NCBI GenBank assembly: GCA_023430945.1
Contig: JAEYYE010000281.1
Coordinates: 1 to 13,622 of the forward strand
Length of the DNA stretch: 13,622 bases
From: Bacteroidota bacterium
GTDB lineage: Bacteria; Bacteroidota; Bacteroidia; Flavobacteriales_F; PHOS-HE28
Reading direction: 5' to 3'
Shown piece by piece: positions 1 through 7,670 of the stretch (the stretch's first letter is position 1; every line of letters begins with the position of its first letter). Made by a program: the position numbers and the translations under genes. The notes beneath the pieces were generated by a model, which was given only the letters and a program-made list of their open reading frames with translations, was not told where the DNA came from and made no database searches.

Positions 1-678
1 TTTACCCATCAATTGCAGTTTCGCATCGATGCCCCGATCGATAAGGATCCGGAATGCGTTGATCAGCACTTTCACTCCCTTGCTTGGGATGAGCACGCCG
101 GTGAACAGAATGGTGATCGGCCCACCAGGAGCGGCCGAACGCTCCTGGACATTACCACGCATATCCTCGATCCCATTGGGGATCACCACGCTTTTTCTGG
201 CTTTCAGTGCCGATCCATCGTCGGGATTCTGTGCTGCCGTGCGGATCGCGAGCGAAGGCCGGCGGTACGCAAGCCTGAAGAAAGGCCGTAGGATCGGTGG
301 CAGACGATCTTCGAACGTGGAAACGCCGCCCGCATGGAAATGGAAGATCACATGCCGGAACGCCCAACGCGTGCAACAGAGCAGAACGATATCACGCAAT
401 ACCGGCACCTTGTTAGGGCCGCTGGGCGGATAGTAGATCGCCGGTGTCCGGTACCGGAAGCGCGCGATCCAGATCTTGAGAATGGTACTGAACAGGATGA
501 GCACCTTCCGGAAAGCGAATCGGCCCACACTTTCCATATCCTCCGAGAAGGCGAGCCGCACATGGAAAAGCCTGATCCGGGTATATCTGCCATGGAGCAA
601 TTTCTCGATCATCACGGCCTGGCCGCCGAACGGCGGCGGCGTTTGCCCCACAACTAGGATCCGGTAAGGTTCTGGCAC
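1..678 (-). CDS. Glycosyltransferase family 4 (GT4), N-terminal part
   Basis: 226 residues are visible and the gene runs off the left edge, so the C-terminal half is missing. The N-terminus (PYRILVVGQTPPPFGGQ) has the first beta strand and the glycine-rich loop of GT-B glycosyltransferases. Around residues 167-170 there is a PNGIE motif, followed by ITILFTGVLIPSKGVKVLI, the start of the Glycos_transf_1 donor-binding domain. Enzymes of this family transfer a sugar from a nucleotide-sugar donor to a lipid-linked glycan at the inner face of the cytoplasmic membrane. The start is GTG at 678: an in-frame TGA lies about 54 bases upstream and the first in-frame ATG would remove the GGQ loop. No Shine-Dalgarno sequence is seen. 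It is divergent from the beta-helix gene and probably belongs to the same polysaccharide locus. Donor and acceptor sugars cannot be predicted. Confidence 0.88.
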   Translation of the reverse strand, partial: MPEPYRILVVGQTPPPFGGQAVMIEKLLHGRYTRIRLFHVRLAFSEDMESVGRFAFRKVLILFSTILKIWIARFRYRTPAIYYPPSGPNKVPVLRDIVLLCCTRWAFRHVIFHFHAGGVSTFEDRLPPILRPFFRLAYRRPSLAIRTAAQNPDDGSALKARKSVVIPNGIEDMRGNVQERSAAPGGPITILFTGVLIPSKGVKVLINAFRILIDRGIDAKLQLMGK

Positions 679-878
679 GCCGCGAAAGTATCCCGGCAGT
701 TCCGCGAGAATGTCAGATGACTTTGCGATCGATCAACGATCGCGGGTGGACCGGATCGATCGGCTATCCCTTTCATCGAAGGAACAAGTCCTTCCAGGAG
801 GTTTTGAGCCGGGATCCATCGAAATACCACGCCAAAGCTTGAAACCCACGCTTGCAAGAACGGGTACAACGTGTTCCA
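679..878. other. Divergent intergenic region with a GATC-rich inverted repeat
   Basis: This 200-bp spacer separates the minus-strand GT4 gene from the plus-strand beta-helix gene, so both promoters should lie here. I see no perfect TAnnTTTG element. The nearest matches are TGACTTTG at 718-725 on the plus strand and TACTTTCG at 690-683 on the minus strand, each with one mismatch and no convincing -33 partner. Six GATC sites are present, five of them within 727-761. No credible gene is seen in it. Confidence 0.5.
725..743. repeat. Inverted repeat GCGATCG-n5-CGATCGC
   Basis: Two perfect 7-bp arms (725-731 and 737-743) are separated by five bases between divergent genes, the usual place for an operator. 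A GATCGATC palindrome follows at 754-761. Because GATC is greatly over-represented everywhere in this window, arms of this type arise easily by chance, so a regulatory role is only a possibility. Confidence 0.35.
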
Positions 879-3626
879 ATGCAAGCGAAAATGAACACAC
901 TGGTACGCATAGCCATCGCGATCGCCTTCCTGGTGAGCGCGCTCACCACAAGCGCGGCCACCTATTACATCTCACCCACCGGTGATGACAGCAACAGCGG
1001 CACCTCGCAGGCGCAACCCTGGCGTACGATCGCCCAGGTGATGCAACACATCTACCAGATTCAGCCCGGTGACCAGATCCTGTTCGAACGGGGTGGAACC
1101 TATCCGGGCAAATTGGAGATCAACGTTTCGGGATCGAGCGCTTCGCCGATCGTGGTGGGTGCGTACGGTACCGGCGATCTTCCTGTGATCTCAGGCGGCG
1201 AGCGTGTCACCAACTGGGTGCCCCATGAAGGCAACATCTGGCGCGCGCCCTTCAGCACTGCGCCCAAATACGTGTTCGTGAACAACACGCCGATGAAGCT
1301 TGCGCGCTATCCGAACCAGGGTTGGTTGCGCAATGTTTCCGGAAGCACCACACAGATCAACTCACCTTCATTAGGCCAGGCCAACGGACATTGGACAGGT
1401 GGCGCCGTGATCGTACGCACCACCAACTGGAGCTATGATCGGAGCCTGATCACCTCATCGAGCAACGGGCAGATCAACTTCGAGCCGGTGCATGTGAACC
1501 TGGCGAATGATGATTGGGGATTCTTCCTGGAAGGAAAACTCTCGGAACTGGACATGGCAGGCGAGTGGTGCCACGATGCCGCCACCGGCCAGCTTTACCT
1601 GTGGATGCCCGACGGTTCCGATCCGAACGGCCATGTGATCCATGCATCGATCCACGACAAGGGCGTAGTAGCGGCCTGGCAGCGCACGCACATACGGATC
1701 CAGGACCTGAAACTGCAGGGCCAGACGAGCCGGGCGATCAGCATTGAAGGCGCCAACAATGTGATAGTGACGAATTGTTCGATCCAACATGCCTTCAATG
1801 GCGTTGTGAGTTCCGGCGACAACAACCAGTTCACGAACAACACGATCCACCACACGTTCGGATCGGGAATGAACATCTATGATTCGAACGCCCTGATCGA
1901 GAACAATGTGTTCACCGATATCGCGATCGAACCGGGCATGGGTGAGAACATGTGGGGTTATTGGGGCCTGAACGCCACCGGCCAGGGAACGACCGTGCGC
2001 GGCAACCGCTTCAACAATATCGGCTACATCGGTATGGACCTGAAGGGGAACACGCTGGTTGAAAAGAACGTGGTGCTCAACGCCACATCGATCCTGAACG
2101 ATGGTGCCGGGATCAGTTTCGACAATGCCGATGGCATGGTGATCCGCGACAACATCGTACTTGACATGACAGGCGATCTGGAAAGCGTGGCGACCAGCCA
2201 TATCTCCTATTACCCGATCTGCTTCGGGATCTATTTCGGCAACACCTCCATCAAGAACACCACCGTTCAGCGCAACACCGTGGCACGTTGTAATGGCGCA
2301 GGCATACACGTTGACCATACCATGGTATCCAGCGGCAACCAGATCAAGGACAATGTGCTGTTCGACAACAATGTGCAGATGAGCCTTTCGGATTTCTCCA
2401 ACTACAACGGTCCGGGCGCCACACAACCATACCATGTGCCTGCGTACAATGGTGTTTATAGTGGCAACGTGCTGTACAGCGTGCGGCCATCACAGCTGTG
2501 CTTGCGCCAGTTCCATGTCTATTCGCCGAACCCGGTGGATTTCGGCTCGTTCAGCAACAACAAATACTTCAATCCCTACAACGAGCTCAACTTCATGATC
2601 ATGAACTCGCAGGCGGGCACCACGAAATACTATACGCTCGAAGGCTGGCAGACCGGTTTCAACGAAGATGCCGGATCCACCAGAAGTCAACTGCGTTTGA
2701 GCGAATTCGAAGTGGTGAACGTGCTTGGATCGAACCAGATCACCAATGGCGATTTCGATTACAACGTGAGCGGCTGGGCCGGCTGGCCAACCCAGGCACA
2801 GGTAACACAGGATGCGACCTACCTGGACAATGGTGCGATGAAAGTGAACTTCACTGACAATACGAGCTACGATACGTTCTTCCTGAACCAGGTGTCCATG
2901 GTGGATCTGCACACGGACGACTATTATCGATTGGACTTCAGCCTGCAGAGCAACATGCAGGGAACGCTCACCGCCGAAGTAAAGAACCAGTCGCAATTGC
3001 AGACGCCCTATCCGATGTACCGCCGTTCCATCCCGTTCAGCAATGAGCGGCGGGACATGTCCATCATCTTCAAGAGCACGGTATCGGAACCGGCGCAGAT
3101 CCAATTCAACAACCATTTCACCGAGAGCAGGTATTGGATCGACAACATCCGCCTGGAGAAAGTGGAAGTGCAGCAAGTGGATCCCTACGAGCGGCACATC
3201 CTTCTCTACAACGATCAGAACACATCACAATCCTTTGGCCTCGATGGGTGCTGGAGCCTGGTGAACGGTTCCACTGTATCGGAAAGCATCACCCTGCCAG
3301 CGTTCGGCTCGGTGGTGTTGCAGAAGGAGGCCGATGAGACCTGTGCGCTTACGACGGCGGTTGAAGAAGAGATCGCCCAAAAGGCTTCAGCGGGTATCTT
3401 CCATCCCAATCCCGTAAAGGCCGGATCGAGCTTGTGGTCGCAGGAACCTTTTACCACCGACACGCACATGAGCTTGATCGATGTGAACGGCCGTGAGGTG
3501 ATCGGCCGGCAGCTCGATGCCGGGACCAGGGAATTCGAGGTCTCAAGCGCATTGCCTCCCGGGATCTACCTGTTGCGCGCGATCTCCACAAATGGTTCAA
3601 GAGATCAACGGATCGTTGTTGAATAG
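879..3626 (+). CDS. Secreted right-handed beta-helix protein with carbohydrate-binding-like domain and T9SS sorting domain
   Basis: 915 residues. Residues 1-27 form a signal peptide (K and R, a hydrophobic core, then TTSAA before TYYISPTG). The segment SPTGDDSNSGTSQAQPW is the typical N-terminal strand of Bacteroidota parallel beta-helix proteins. Repeating coils rich in N, I and V (such as NVIVTNCSI, NQFTNNTI, ALIENNVF, MVIRDNIV) occupy about residues 265-510. About residues 615-765 (ITNGDFDYNVSGW ... YWIDNIRLEKV) resemble a CBM4/9-type jelly-roll domain. Residues about 838-915 are a type-A T9SS C-terminal sorting domain (FHPNPV ... LPPGIYLLRA ... QRIVVE). The protein should cross the inner membrane by Sec and the outer membrane by T9SS, ending on the surface or in the medium. 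Such beta-helices are often polysaccharide lyases, hydrolases or epimerases; no catalytic residues can be assigned here. ATG at 891 is an equally good start; TTG at 852 would put an odd leader before the signal peptide. Confidence 0.85.
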   Translation: MQAKMNTLVRIAIAIAFLVSALTTSAATYYISPTGDDSNSGTSQAQPWRTIAQVMQHIYQIQPGDQILFERGGTYPGKLEINVSGSSASPIVVGAYGTGDLPVISGGERVTNWVPHEGNIWRAPFSTAPKYVFVNNTPMKLARYPNQGWLRNVSGSTTQINSPSLGQANGHWTGGAVIVRTTNWSYDRSLITSSSNGQINFEPVHVNLANDDWGFFLEGKLSELDMAGEWCHDAATGQLYLWMPDGSDPNGHVIHASIHDKGVVAAWQRTHIRIQDLKLQGQTSRAISIEGANNVIVTNCSIQHAFNGVVSSGDNNQFTNNTIHHTFGSGMNIYDSNALIENNVFTDIAIEPGMGENMWGYWGLNATGQGTTVRGNRFNNIGYIGMDLKGNTLVEKNVVLNATSILNDGAGISFDNADGMVIRDNIVLDMTGDLESVATSHISYYPICFGIYFGNTSIKNTTVQRNTVARCNGAGIHVDHTMVSSGNQIKDNVLFDNNVQMSLSDFSNYNGPGATQPYHVPAYNGVYSGNVLYSVRPSQLCLRQFHVYSPNPVDFGSFSNNKYFNPYNELNFMIMNSQAGTTKYYTLEGWQTGFNEDAGSTRSQLRLSEFEVVNVLGSNQITNGDFDYNVSGWAGWPTQAQVTQDATYLDNGAMKVNFTDNTSYDTFFLNQVSMVDLHTDDYYRLDFSLQSNMQGTLTAEVKNQSQLQTPYPMYRRSIPFSNERRDMSIIFKSTVSEPAQIQFNNHFTESRYWIDNIRLEKVEVQQVDPYERHILLYNDQNTSQSFGLDGCWSLVNGSTVSESITLPAFGSVVLQKEADETCALTTAVEEEIAQKASAGIFHPNPVKAGSSLWSQEPFTTDTHMSLIDVNGREVIGRQLDAGTREFEVSSALPPGIYLLRAISTNGSRDQRIVVE

Positions 3627-3674
3627 TAGATCGGAATAACGTGAAAGTGTTCCGGCGGAAAATGCCTCTCCAGC

Positions 3675-3682
3675 TAGATTTG
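3675..3682 (+). promoter_or_regulatory. Candidate Bacteroidota -7 promoter element before the GT4 gene
   Basis: TAGATTTG matches the Bacteroidota -7 consensus TAnnTTTG exactly and lies in the 70-bp gap between the beta-helix gene and the GT4 gene. Transcription would begin near 3689, only a few bases before the ATG at 3697, giving an almost leaderless message. No good TTTG -33 element is seen about 20 bp upstream, so this is tentative. If real, the GT4 gene can be transcribed without the beta-helix gene. Confidence 0.35.
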
Positions 3683-3696
3683 CCGCAACAGCTTCC

Positions 3697-4860
3697 ATGA
3701 CAGCAACTCGCGACCGGCTGGTGATCGCATTCGTGGCGTTCACCGGTCTAAAGGAAGATGGAAGCTGGCCCGCCACCGCGAACAGCATGGTGCGGGCGCT
3801 GGAAGAGGCGGGCCACACGGTGATCCGCATCAAACCTTCCGGGCCGGACAATCCCCTTCTTTGGAAAGCGATCCAGGGGATCTACCGCATCGCCGGAAAA
3901 CGTTTCCAGAGCGAACGGCAGGAATTGGTTATCCGGCAGCTCGCCGCTTCTGTGAACGAGCAGTTGAAAGGGATCGAACCGGACCTGCTGCTCTCATCGA
4001 GCTCACTGCCACTTCCCTTCATAGAAGTGAAATGTCCCATGGCATTCTGGACCGATGCCACCTTCACCGGTATGCTGGGATTCTATCCTGAATTCTCGAA
4101 GCTCAGCAAGATCACCGTACGGAACGGATCGTTCTTCGAAACGCTCGCGTTGGAGCGGGCCGAGCTGGCGATCTATTCCAGTGATTGGGCGGCCCGATCG
4201 GCCATTGAGGACCATGGCGCGGATCCCGCGAAGGTGCACGTGATCCCCTTCGGGCCCAACATCTCCAGGCCACCCGATCGCGAAAGCGTGCATCGCTTCA
4301 TAATGGACAGGGAAAGGGAACATTGCAGGCTCCTGTTCATCGGCTATGATTGGGAACGCAAGCAGGGTCCGCTGGTGGTCGAGGTGCATCATGCATTGCG
4401 CAAGCTCGGCATAAGCAGCCGCCTTACGGTGATCGGCAACGAACCCGATATCGCCGATCGCACAGGGATCACCGTACTTGGCATGTTGGACAAGAAGATA
4501 CCTGAGCACGATGAACTGATCAGGCGTGAGCTTGCGCGATCGCATTTCCTGGTGGTGCTTTCCAAGGCGGAATGTTTCGGCATGGTCTATTGTGAAGCGT
4601 CCGTCTATGGCATTCCTTCGATCGCGTGTGATGTGGGCGGCGTATCATCGGCGGTAAGGCATGGGACCAACGGCCTCCTTTATCCGCTCGGCACGAGCGC
4701 AGGAACGATCGCTGCCGGGATCGCTGCGCTTTGGAACGATCGCGAGGCCTACGAGAAGGCCGCGATGAACGCGCGGCAGTTCTTCGAAGAGAACCTCAAT
4801 TGGTCCGCCGGTGTGAAGAAGATCTCCGGAATGATCGATAAACGGAGGATCCCGTTCTAG
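3697..4860 (+). CDS. Glycosyltransferase family 4 (GT4)
   Basis: 387 residues, the usual length for a GT-B glycosyltransferase. The N-terminal half has alternating strands and helices beginning VIAFVAFTGLKEDGSW, with a donor/acceptor cleft region later on (MAFWTDATF). The C-terminal half has the Glycos_transf_1 fold: CRLLFIGYDWERKQGP, then SRLTVIGNEPDI, then SKAECFGMVYCEASVYGIPSI. The last holds the EX7E motif (E292 and E300) that binds the nucleotide-sugar donor in retaining GT4 enzymes; GGVSSAVRHGTNGLL follows as the conserved diphosphate-binding loop. It probably adds one sugar of the repeat unit at the cytoplasmic face of the inner membrane. It lies 70 bp downstream of the beta-helix gene and converges on the acetyltransferase gene, sharing CTAG with its stop codon. 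Sugar specificity is unknown. Confidence 0.9.
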   Translation: MTATRDRLVIAFVAFTGLKEDGSWPATANSMVRALEEAGHTVIRIKPSGPDNPLLWKAIQGIYRIAGKRFQSERQELVIRQLAASVNEQLKGIEPDLLLSSSSLPLPFIEVKCPMAFWTDATFTGMLGFYPEFSKLSKITVRNGSFFETLALERAELAIYSSDWAARSAIEDHGADPAKVHVIPFGPNISRPPDRESVHRFIMDREREHCRLLFIGYDWERKQGPLVVEVHHALRKLGISSRLTVIGNEPDIADRTGITVLGMLDKKIPEHDELIRRELARSHFLVVLSKAECFGMVYCEASVYGIPSIACDVGGVSSAVRHGTNGLLYPLGTSAGTIAAGIAALWNDREAYEKAAMNARQFFEENLNWSAGVKKISGMIDKRRIPF

Positions 4861-5363
4861 GCTTTTGGCGGTATCGACCGCGCCGGATTGCCCACCGCGA
4901 TGTGCCCATCAGGAATATCGCGGAACACCACGGCACCCGCACCGATCGTGACATCGTTGCCGATACGGACCGGTCCGATCACCACGGCGTTCGCCCCGAT
5001 GTTCACCCGATCACCGAAGATCGGTGAGGCGGTATAGGAACCATCCTTCGCGCGTTTGTTGCCAATGGTGGTGCTGTTGCGCACCGTGCAATCGCTGCCG
5101 AACACCGTATGGTCGTTTATCACCAGCGCCTGTCCGTGATCGATGCGGAAACCGGGGCCTATCCGCGTTTTCCAGGGAAGTTCGATGCACAGGAACCATT
5201 CCACCAGAATGCGGTAGAAGATGAAGTACGGCAGAAAAAGGATGAACGTGACGATGTTGAGCCGCAGCAGGTGTGCGATCCTGAAGAGCAGCATCACGAG
5301 CAAGCCTTTCGGGTTGTTCGAATTCGCCTTGAGATCCTGGAATATGTTGAACGGGCTGGCCAT
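4857..5363 (-). CDS. Serine acetyltransferase/WcaB-like hexapeptide-repeat acetyltransferase
   Basis: 168 residues. The first 60 residues hold an FQDLKANSNNPKG motif and a hydrophobic stretch (about 37-60, VTFILFLPYFIFYRILVEW), as in colanic-acid WcaB-like relatives of serine acetyltransferase. From about residue 64 imperfect hexapeptide repeats (IGPGFR, IGNKRA, IFGDRVNIGANAVVIG, IGNDVTIGAGAVV) build a left-handed beta-helix; H76 in IDHGQA is the likely catalytic histidine. It ends in VGNPARSIPPK, typical of the family. It would move an acetyl group from acetyl-CoA to a hydroxyl of a glycan intermediate. A true CysE would normally be longer and carry a different N-terminal domain, and the polysaccharide context favours glycan O-acetylation. 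It is the last gene of the minus-strand operon, 6 bp after the GT2 gene. Confidence 0.87.
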   Translation of the reverse strand: MASPFNIFQDLKANSNNPKGLLVMLLFRIAHLLRLNIVTFILFLPYFIFYRILVEWFLCIELPWKTRIGPGFRIDHGQALVINDHTVFGSDCTVRNSTTIGNKRAKDGSYTASPIFGDRVNIGANAVVIGPVRIGNDVTIGAGAVVFRDIPDGHIAVGNPARSIPPKA

Positions 5364-5369
5364 GGATCG

Positions 5370-6197
5370 CTACTTCGAGAGGATGTATTGGTTGATCCAG
5401 AGTTTCAGGTGCTGCACCGGATAAAGCACCGTGCGCACGAGCAATCCCACGAACATATCGATCGGTCCCATGCCAAGATCACGGCTCACGCGCCTTCCTT
5501 CTGCGAGCACCTTGCGCAGGGGAACGCTCATGCTCGCACCACCCACGGTGAAGTTCGCGATCGGTTTGGGTAGGTAGAGGAACATCGCAGGCGAAAGCCG
5601 GTACGCATCATACGTCCATTTATGATCGGCGCTCACCTTCAACTTCGCATCGAACGGCCTTCCCTCGTAGAACTTCCGGCGCACGAAGAAGCTCGGATGG
5701 TTCATCACCATTTCCCAATATTTCAGCAGGAATCCCGAACTGCGCGCCTTCTTCAACGTACGTTGCCCGTTGGGATAATGAAGCCAGATGTCACCATGCA
5801 CGATGTTGATCCCCGGCCTGTCGCGCACAGCCATCATCGCCTGCTTCACCGCGCCGGGTTCATACCAATCGTCTGCATTGATCAGGGCCACCCAGTCGCC
5901 GGTGCACAGGGCGATCCCCTTGTTCATCGCATCGTAGATGCCCTTGTCCTTTCCTGTGGTCCATAGATCCAGGCGATCATCGTAACGGCGGAGCAGATCG
6001 ATCGTGCCATCGGTGCTTCCACCGTCAACGATGATGTATTCGATGTTCGGATGGTCCTGCTCCAACACACTTCGGATCGTTCTTTCCAGCGTGGCCACGC
6101 CATTGTAGACCACCGTTACGATGCTCACCAACGTATCGGTCCCCTGGCGCTGTGGCGCGATGCCCCTTTCCCGTTTACCGCCCGATGCTGGGTTCAT
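5370..6197 (-). CDS. Glycosyltransferase family 2 (GT2)
   Basis: 275 residues with a GT-A fold. VSIVTVVYNG is the first strand of the nucleotide-binding fold (residues about 24-33). IIVDGGSTDGT (about 55-65) is the uridine-binding segment, and NADDWY (107-112) provides the DXD-like metal/diphosphate site. MNHPSFFVRR and the later SADHKWTYDAY are like WcaA/WcaE-type transferases of polysaccharide loci. It is cytosolic or peripheral to the inner membrane and should add one sugar to the undecaprenyl-linked repeat unit. Its ATG overlaps the stop of the polymerase gene as ATGA, so the two are probably translationally coupled. Sugar specificity cannot be read from the sequence. Confidence 0.92.
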   Translation of the reverse strand: MNPASGGKRERGIAPQRQGTDTLVSIVTVVYNGVATLERTIRSVLEQDHPNIEYIIVDGGSTDGTIDLLRRYDDRLDLWTTGKDKGIYDAMNKGIALCTGDWVALINADDWYEPGAVKQAMMAVRDRPGINIVHGDIWLHYPNGQRTLKKARSSGFLLKYWEMVMNHPSFFVRRKFYEGRPFDAKLKVSADHKWTYDAYRLSPAMFLYLPKPIANFTVGGASMSVPLRKVLAEGRRVSRDLGMGPIDMFVGLLVRTVLYPVQHLKLWINQYILSK

Positions 6198-7543
6198 GTG
6201 GCTGGCGCAGGTTGCATGTAACTTCCATCAATCGACCTTATACGGCGCTTCACGAACTTTTGATCTATCGCAGCGGCGGAAAGCACGGTGAAAAAAAGCG
6301 GATTTCCCTGATCGATGCCGTAAACGAAGATGTCGATCTGCCAGATGAAGAGCAGGTACACCACACCTGCGAAGAGCGGCGCTTCAATGGTGCGCAACTG
6401 GTAATGCCTGCGGTAGAATTTGAAGGCATGCCACATGCAGAGAACGAAGAGCGTATAGCCCACCAGGCCCTGGTCCATGAGTATCTCCAGGAACGTGCTG
6501 TGCATATGCAGGTTGAAGCTATCCTTCTCACCCCAGAGCTTCGCCACGAAATCGAGCATGCGTATGGAATACTGGCCGCGGTAACCGTTGCCGAAGATCA
6601 ATCCTGTGCGATCGTTCATGAACCAGTCCCAGGCCGCCTCCCATATGTATGTGCGCCCATTGAAGGTGGTCACATCCTCCTTATCCACCCGACCACCCAT
6701 CAGCTCGGCGATCACAGGGATCGAAATGATCTCGTAGATCAACAGCGAGAAGCTCATCATCAGTGGCATGATGAAGAGGGAGACCACGAAGATGCCTTTC
6801 GCGGCCTTGATCAACTGGAAGATGAACAGGATCAAAAGAACCATGAAGATCATGAGGGAAAGCCGGCTGTTGGCGCTGATCATGATCGCCATGTTCGCCA
6901 TGAAAAGCCCGGACATGAGGAAGAAGCGGCCAGGCCGTTTCACCGGATCGCGTATGTAGAACAGCAGGACCAGGTTGAGGAATGCCACCAGGTGCGCGGT
7001 GCTGTAGATCCCCATCGTGAACGGCAGGTTGATCCTTCCGGGGAAGCCGTGCAACCGGTTGGTAAGGCCTGCTCCGTACCCGATGAAATTCACCACCATG
7101 AGGATCACCAATCCCTGGAAGAGCAATCGCGCCAGGCTGAAATCATCGTTGTTGCGATTGTACACCTGCAACACCACTGCGGCATTGAATGGCACGATGA
7201 ACTGAAGGCTGATCGCAAGCACGTTCACCGTGCTCAGGCCCGGCAGCCCCTTGCCCAGCGCCACCCACATGCTGGCTATCAATGAAACGATGAAGAGCAT
7301 GCCGATCCAGTACACGCGGTTCACCATGGGCACCACCCTGCCGCGGTATATAAGATCGATACCATAGAACCCCAGGATCGCCAGGTGCGGAAGGATCGTG
7401 GTGATGATGCCGACCGTGTATTGCTTGGGGATCAGGTACGAGCCGATCCCCGAGGCGATCATCCCCAACAGGAACAGGTTGTTGATGACCGTGGTCTTGC
7501 GGATCACTGCGGGAAGGCTTGGCTGTTGCCGATCGCAATGCAC
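6194..7543 (-). CDS. wzy: O-antigen ligase/Wzy-like polysaccharide polymerase
   Basis: 449 residues and very hydrophobic, with roughly ten or more membrane segments beginning at about residue 20 (NNLFLLGMIASGIGSYLIP). A long periplasmic loop about two thirds along holds FNGRTYIWEAAWDWF, then FGNGYRGQYS and HMHSTFLEILMDQGLVGY, which is the pattern of the Wzy_C (O-antigen ligase) domain. It would join repeat units flipped by Wzx into the polymer at the periplasmic face. A WaaL-type ligase has the same domain, but the neighbours favour a polymerase. The start is uncertain: GTG at 7543 is the first after an in-frame TGA, and GTG at 7507 (MIRKTTVINN) is equally plausible. It is separated from wzx by 127 bp and overlaps the GT2 gene by 4 bp. 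Confidence 0.85.
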   Translation of the reverse strand: MHCDRQQPSLPAVIRKTTVINNLFLLGMIASGIGSYLIPKQYTVGIITTILPHLAILGFYGIDLIYRGRVVPMVNRVYWIGMLFIVSLIASMWVALGKGLPGLSTVNVLAISLQFIVPFNAAVVLQVYNRNNDDFSLARLLFQGLVILMVVNFIGYGAGLTNRLHGFPGRINLPFTMGIYSTAHLVAFLNLVLLFYIRDPVKRPGRFFLMSGLFMANMAIMISANSRLSLMIFMVLLILFIFQLIKAAKGIFVVSLFIMPLMMSFSLLIYEIISIPVIAELMGGRVDKEDVTTFNGRTYIWEAAWDWFMNDRTGLIFGNGYRGQYSIRMLDFVAKLWGEKDSFNLHMHSTFLEILMDQGLVGYTLFVLCMWHAFKFYRRHYQLRTIEAPLFAGVVYLLFIWQIDIFVYGIDQGNPLFFTVLSAAAIDQKFVKRRIRSIDGSYMQPAPAT

Positions 7544-7670
7544 GATCCGCGAGATATGTCAACGGCAGGGCACATTCCGCAGTTGAAGGCGAATATATCC
7601 ACACCGGCCCAGGCACCTATCGTGCGCAGTGATCGTGGGATCGGAGCGAATGCGTACCTGATCATCGACA
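7544..7670 (-). other. 127-bp gap between wzx and wzy
   Basis: All other junctions of this operon are between -4 and +12 bp, so this gap stands out. It holds TATATTCG (7597-7590), one mismatch from the -7 consensus, without a recognisable -33 element. A minus-strand frame (ending at 7504) stays open through it, but its translation resembles no family I know. An internal promoter or a decayed gene fragment are both possible. Confidence 0.3.

Noticed and set aside
1455..2435. Minus-strand open frame of 326 codons opposite the beta-helix gene
   Set aside because: It lies wholly inside a gene with signal peptide, repeats and sorting domain on the other strand. Its translation (rich in V, H, R and D) resembles no family and reflects the GC-rich codon pattern.
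2490..3197. Minus-strand open frame of 235 codons opposite the beta-helix gene
   Set aside because: Shadow of the plus-strand gene, without any recognisable motif.
6152..7285. Plus-strand open frame of 377 codons opposite the polymerase gene
   Set aside because: Extreme H, E, D and Q content is what the complement of a membrane-protein gene gives; the minus-strand product has clear Wzy features.
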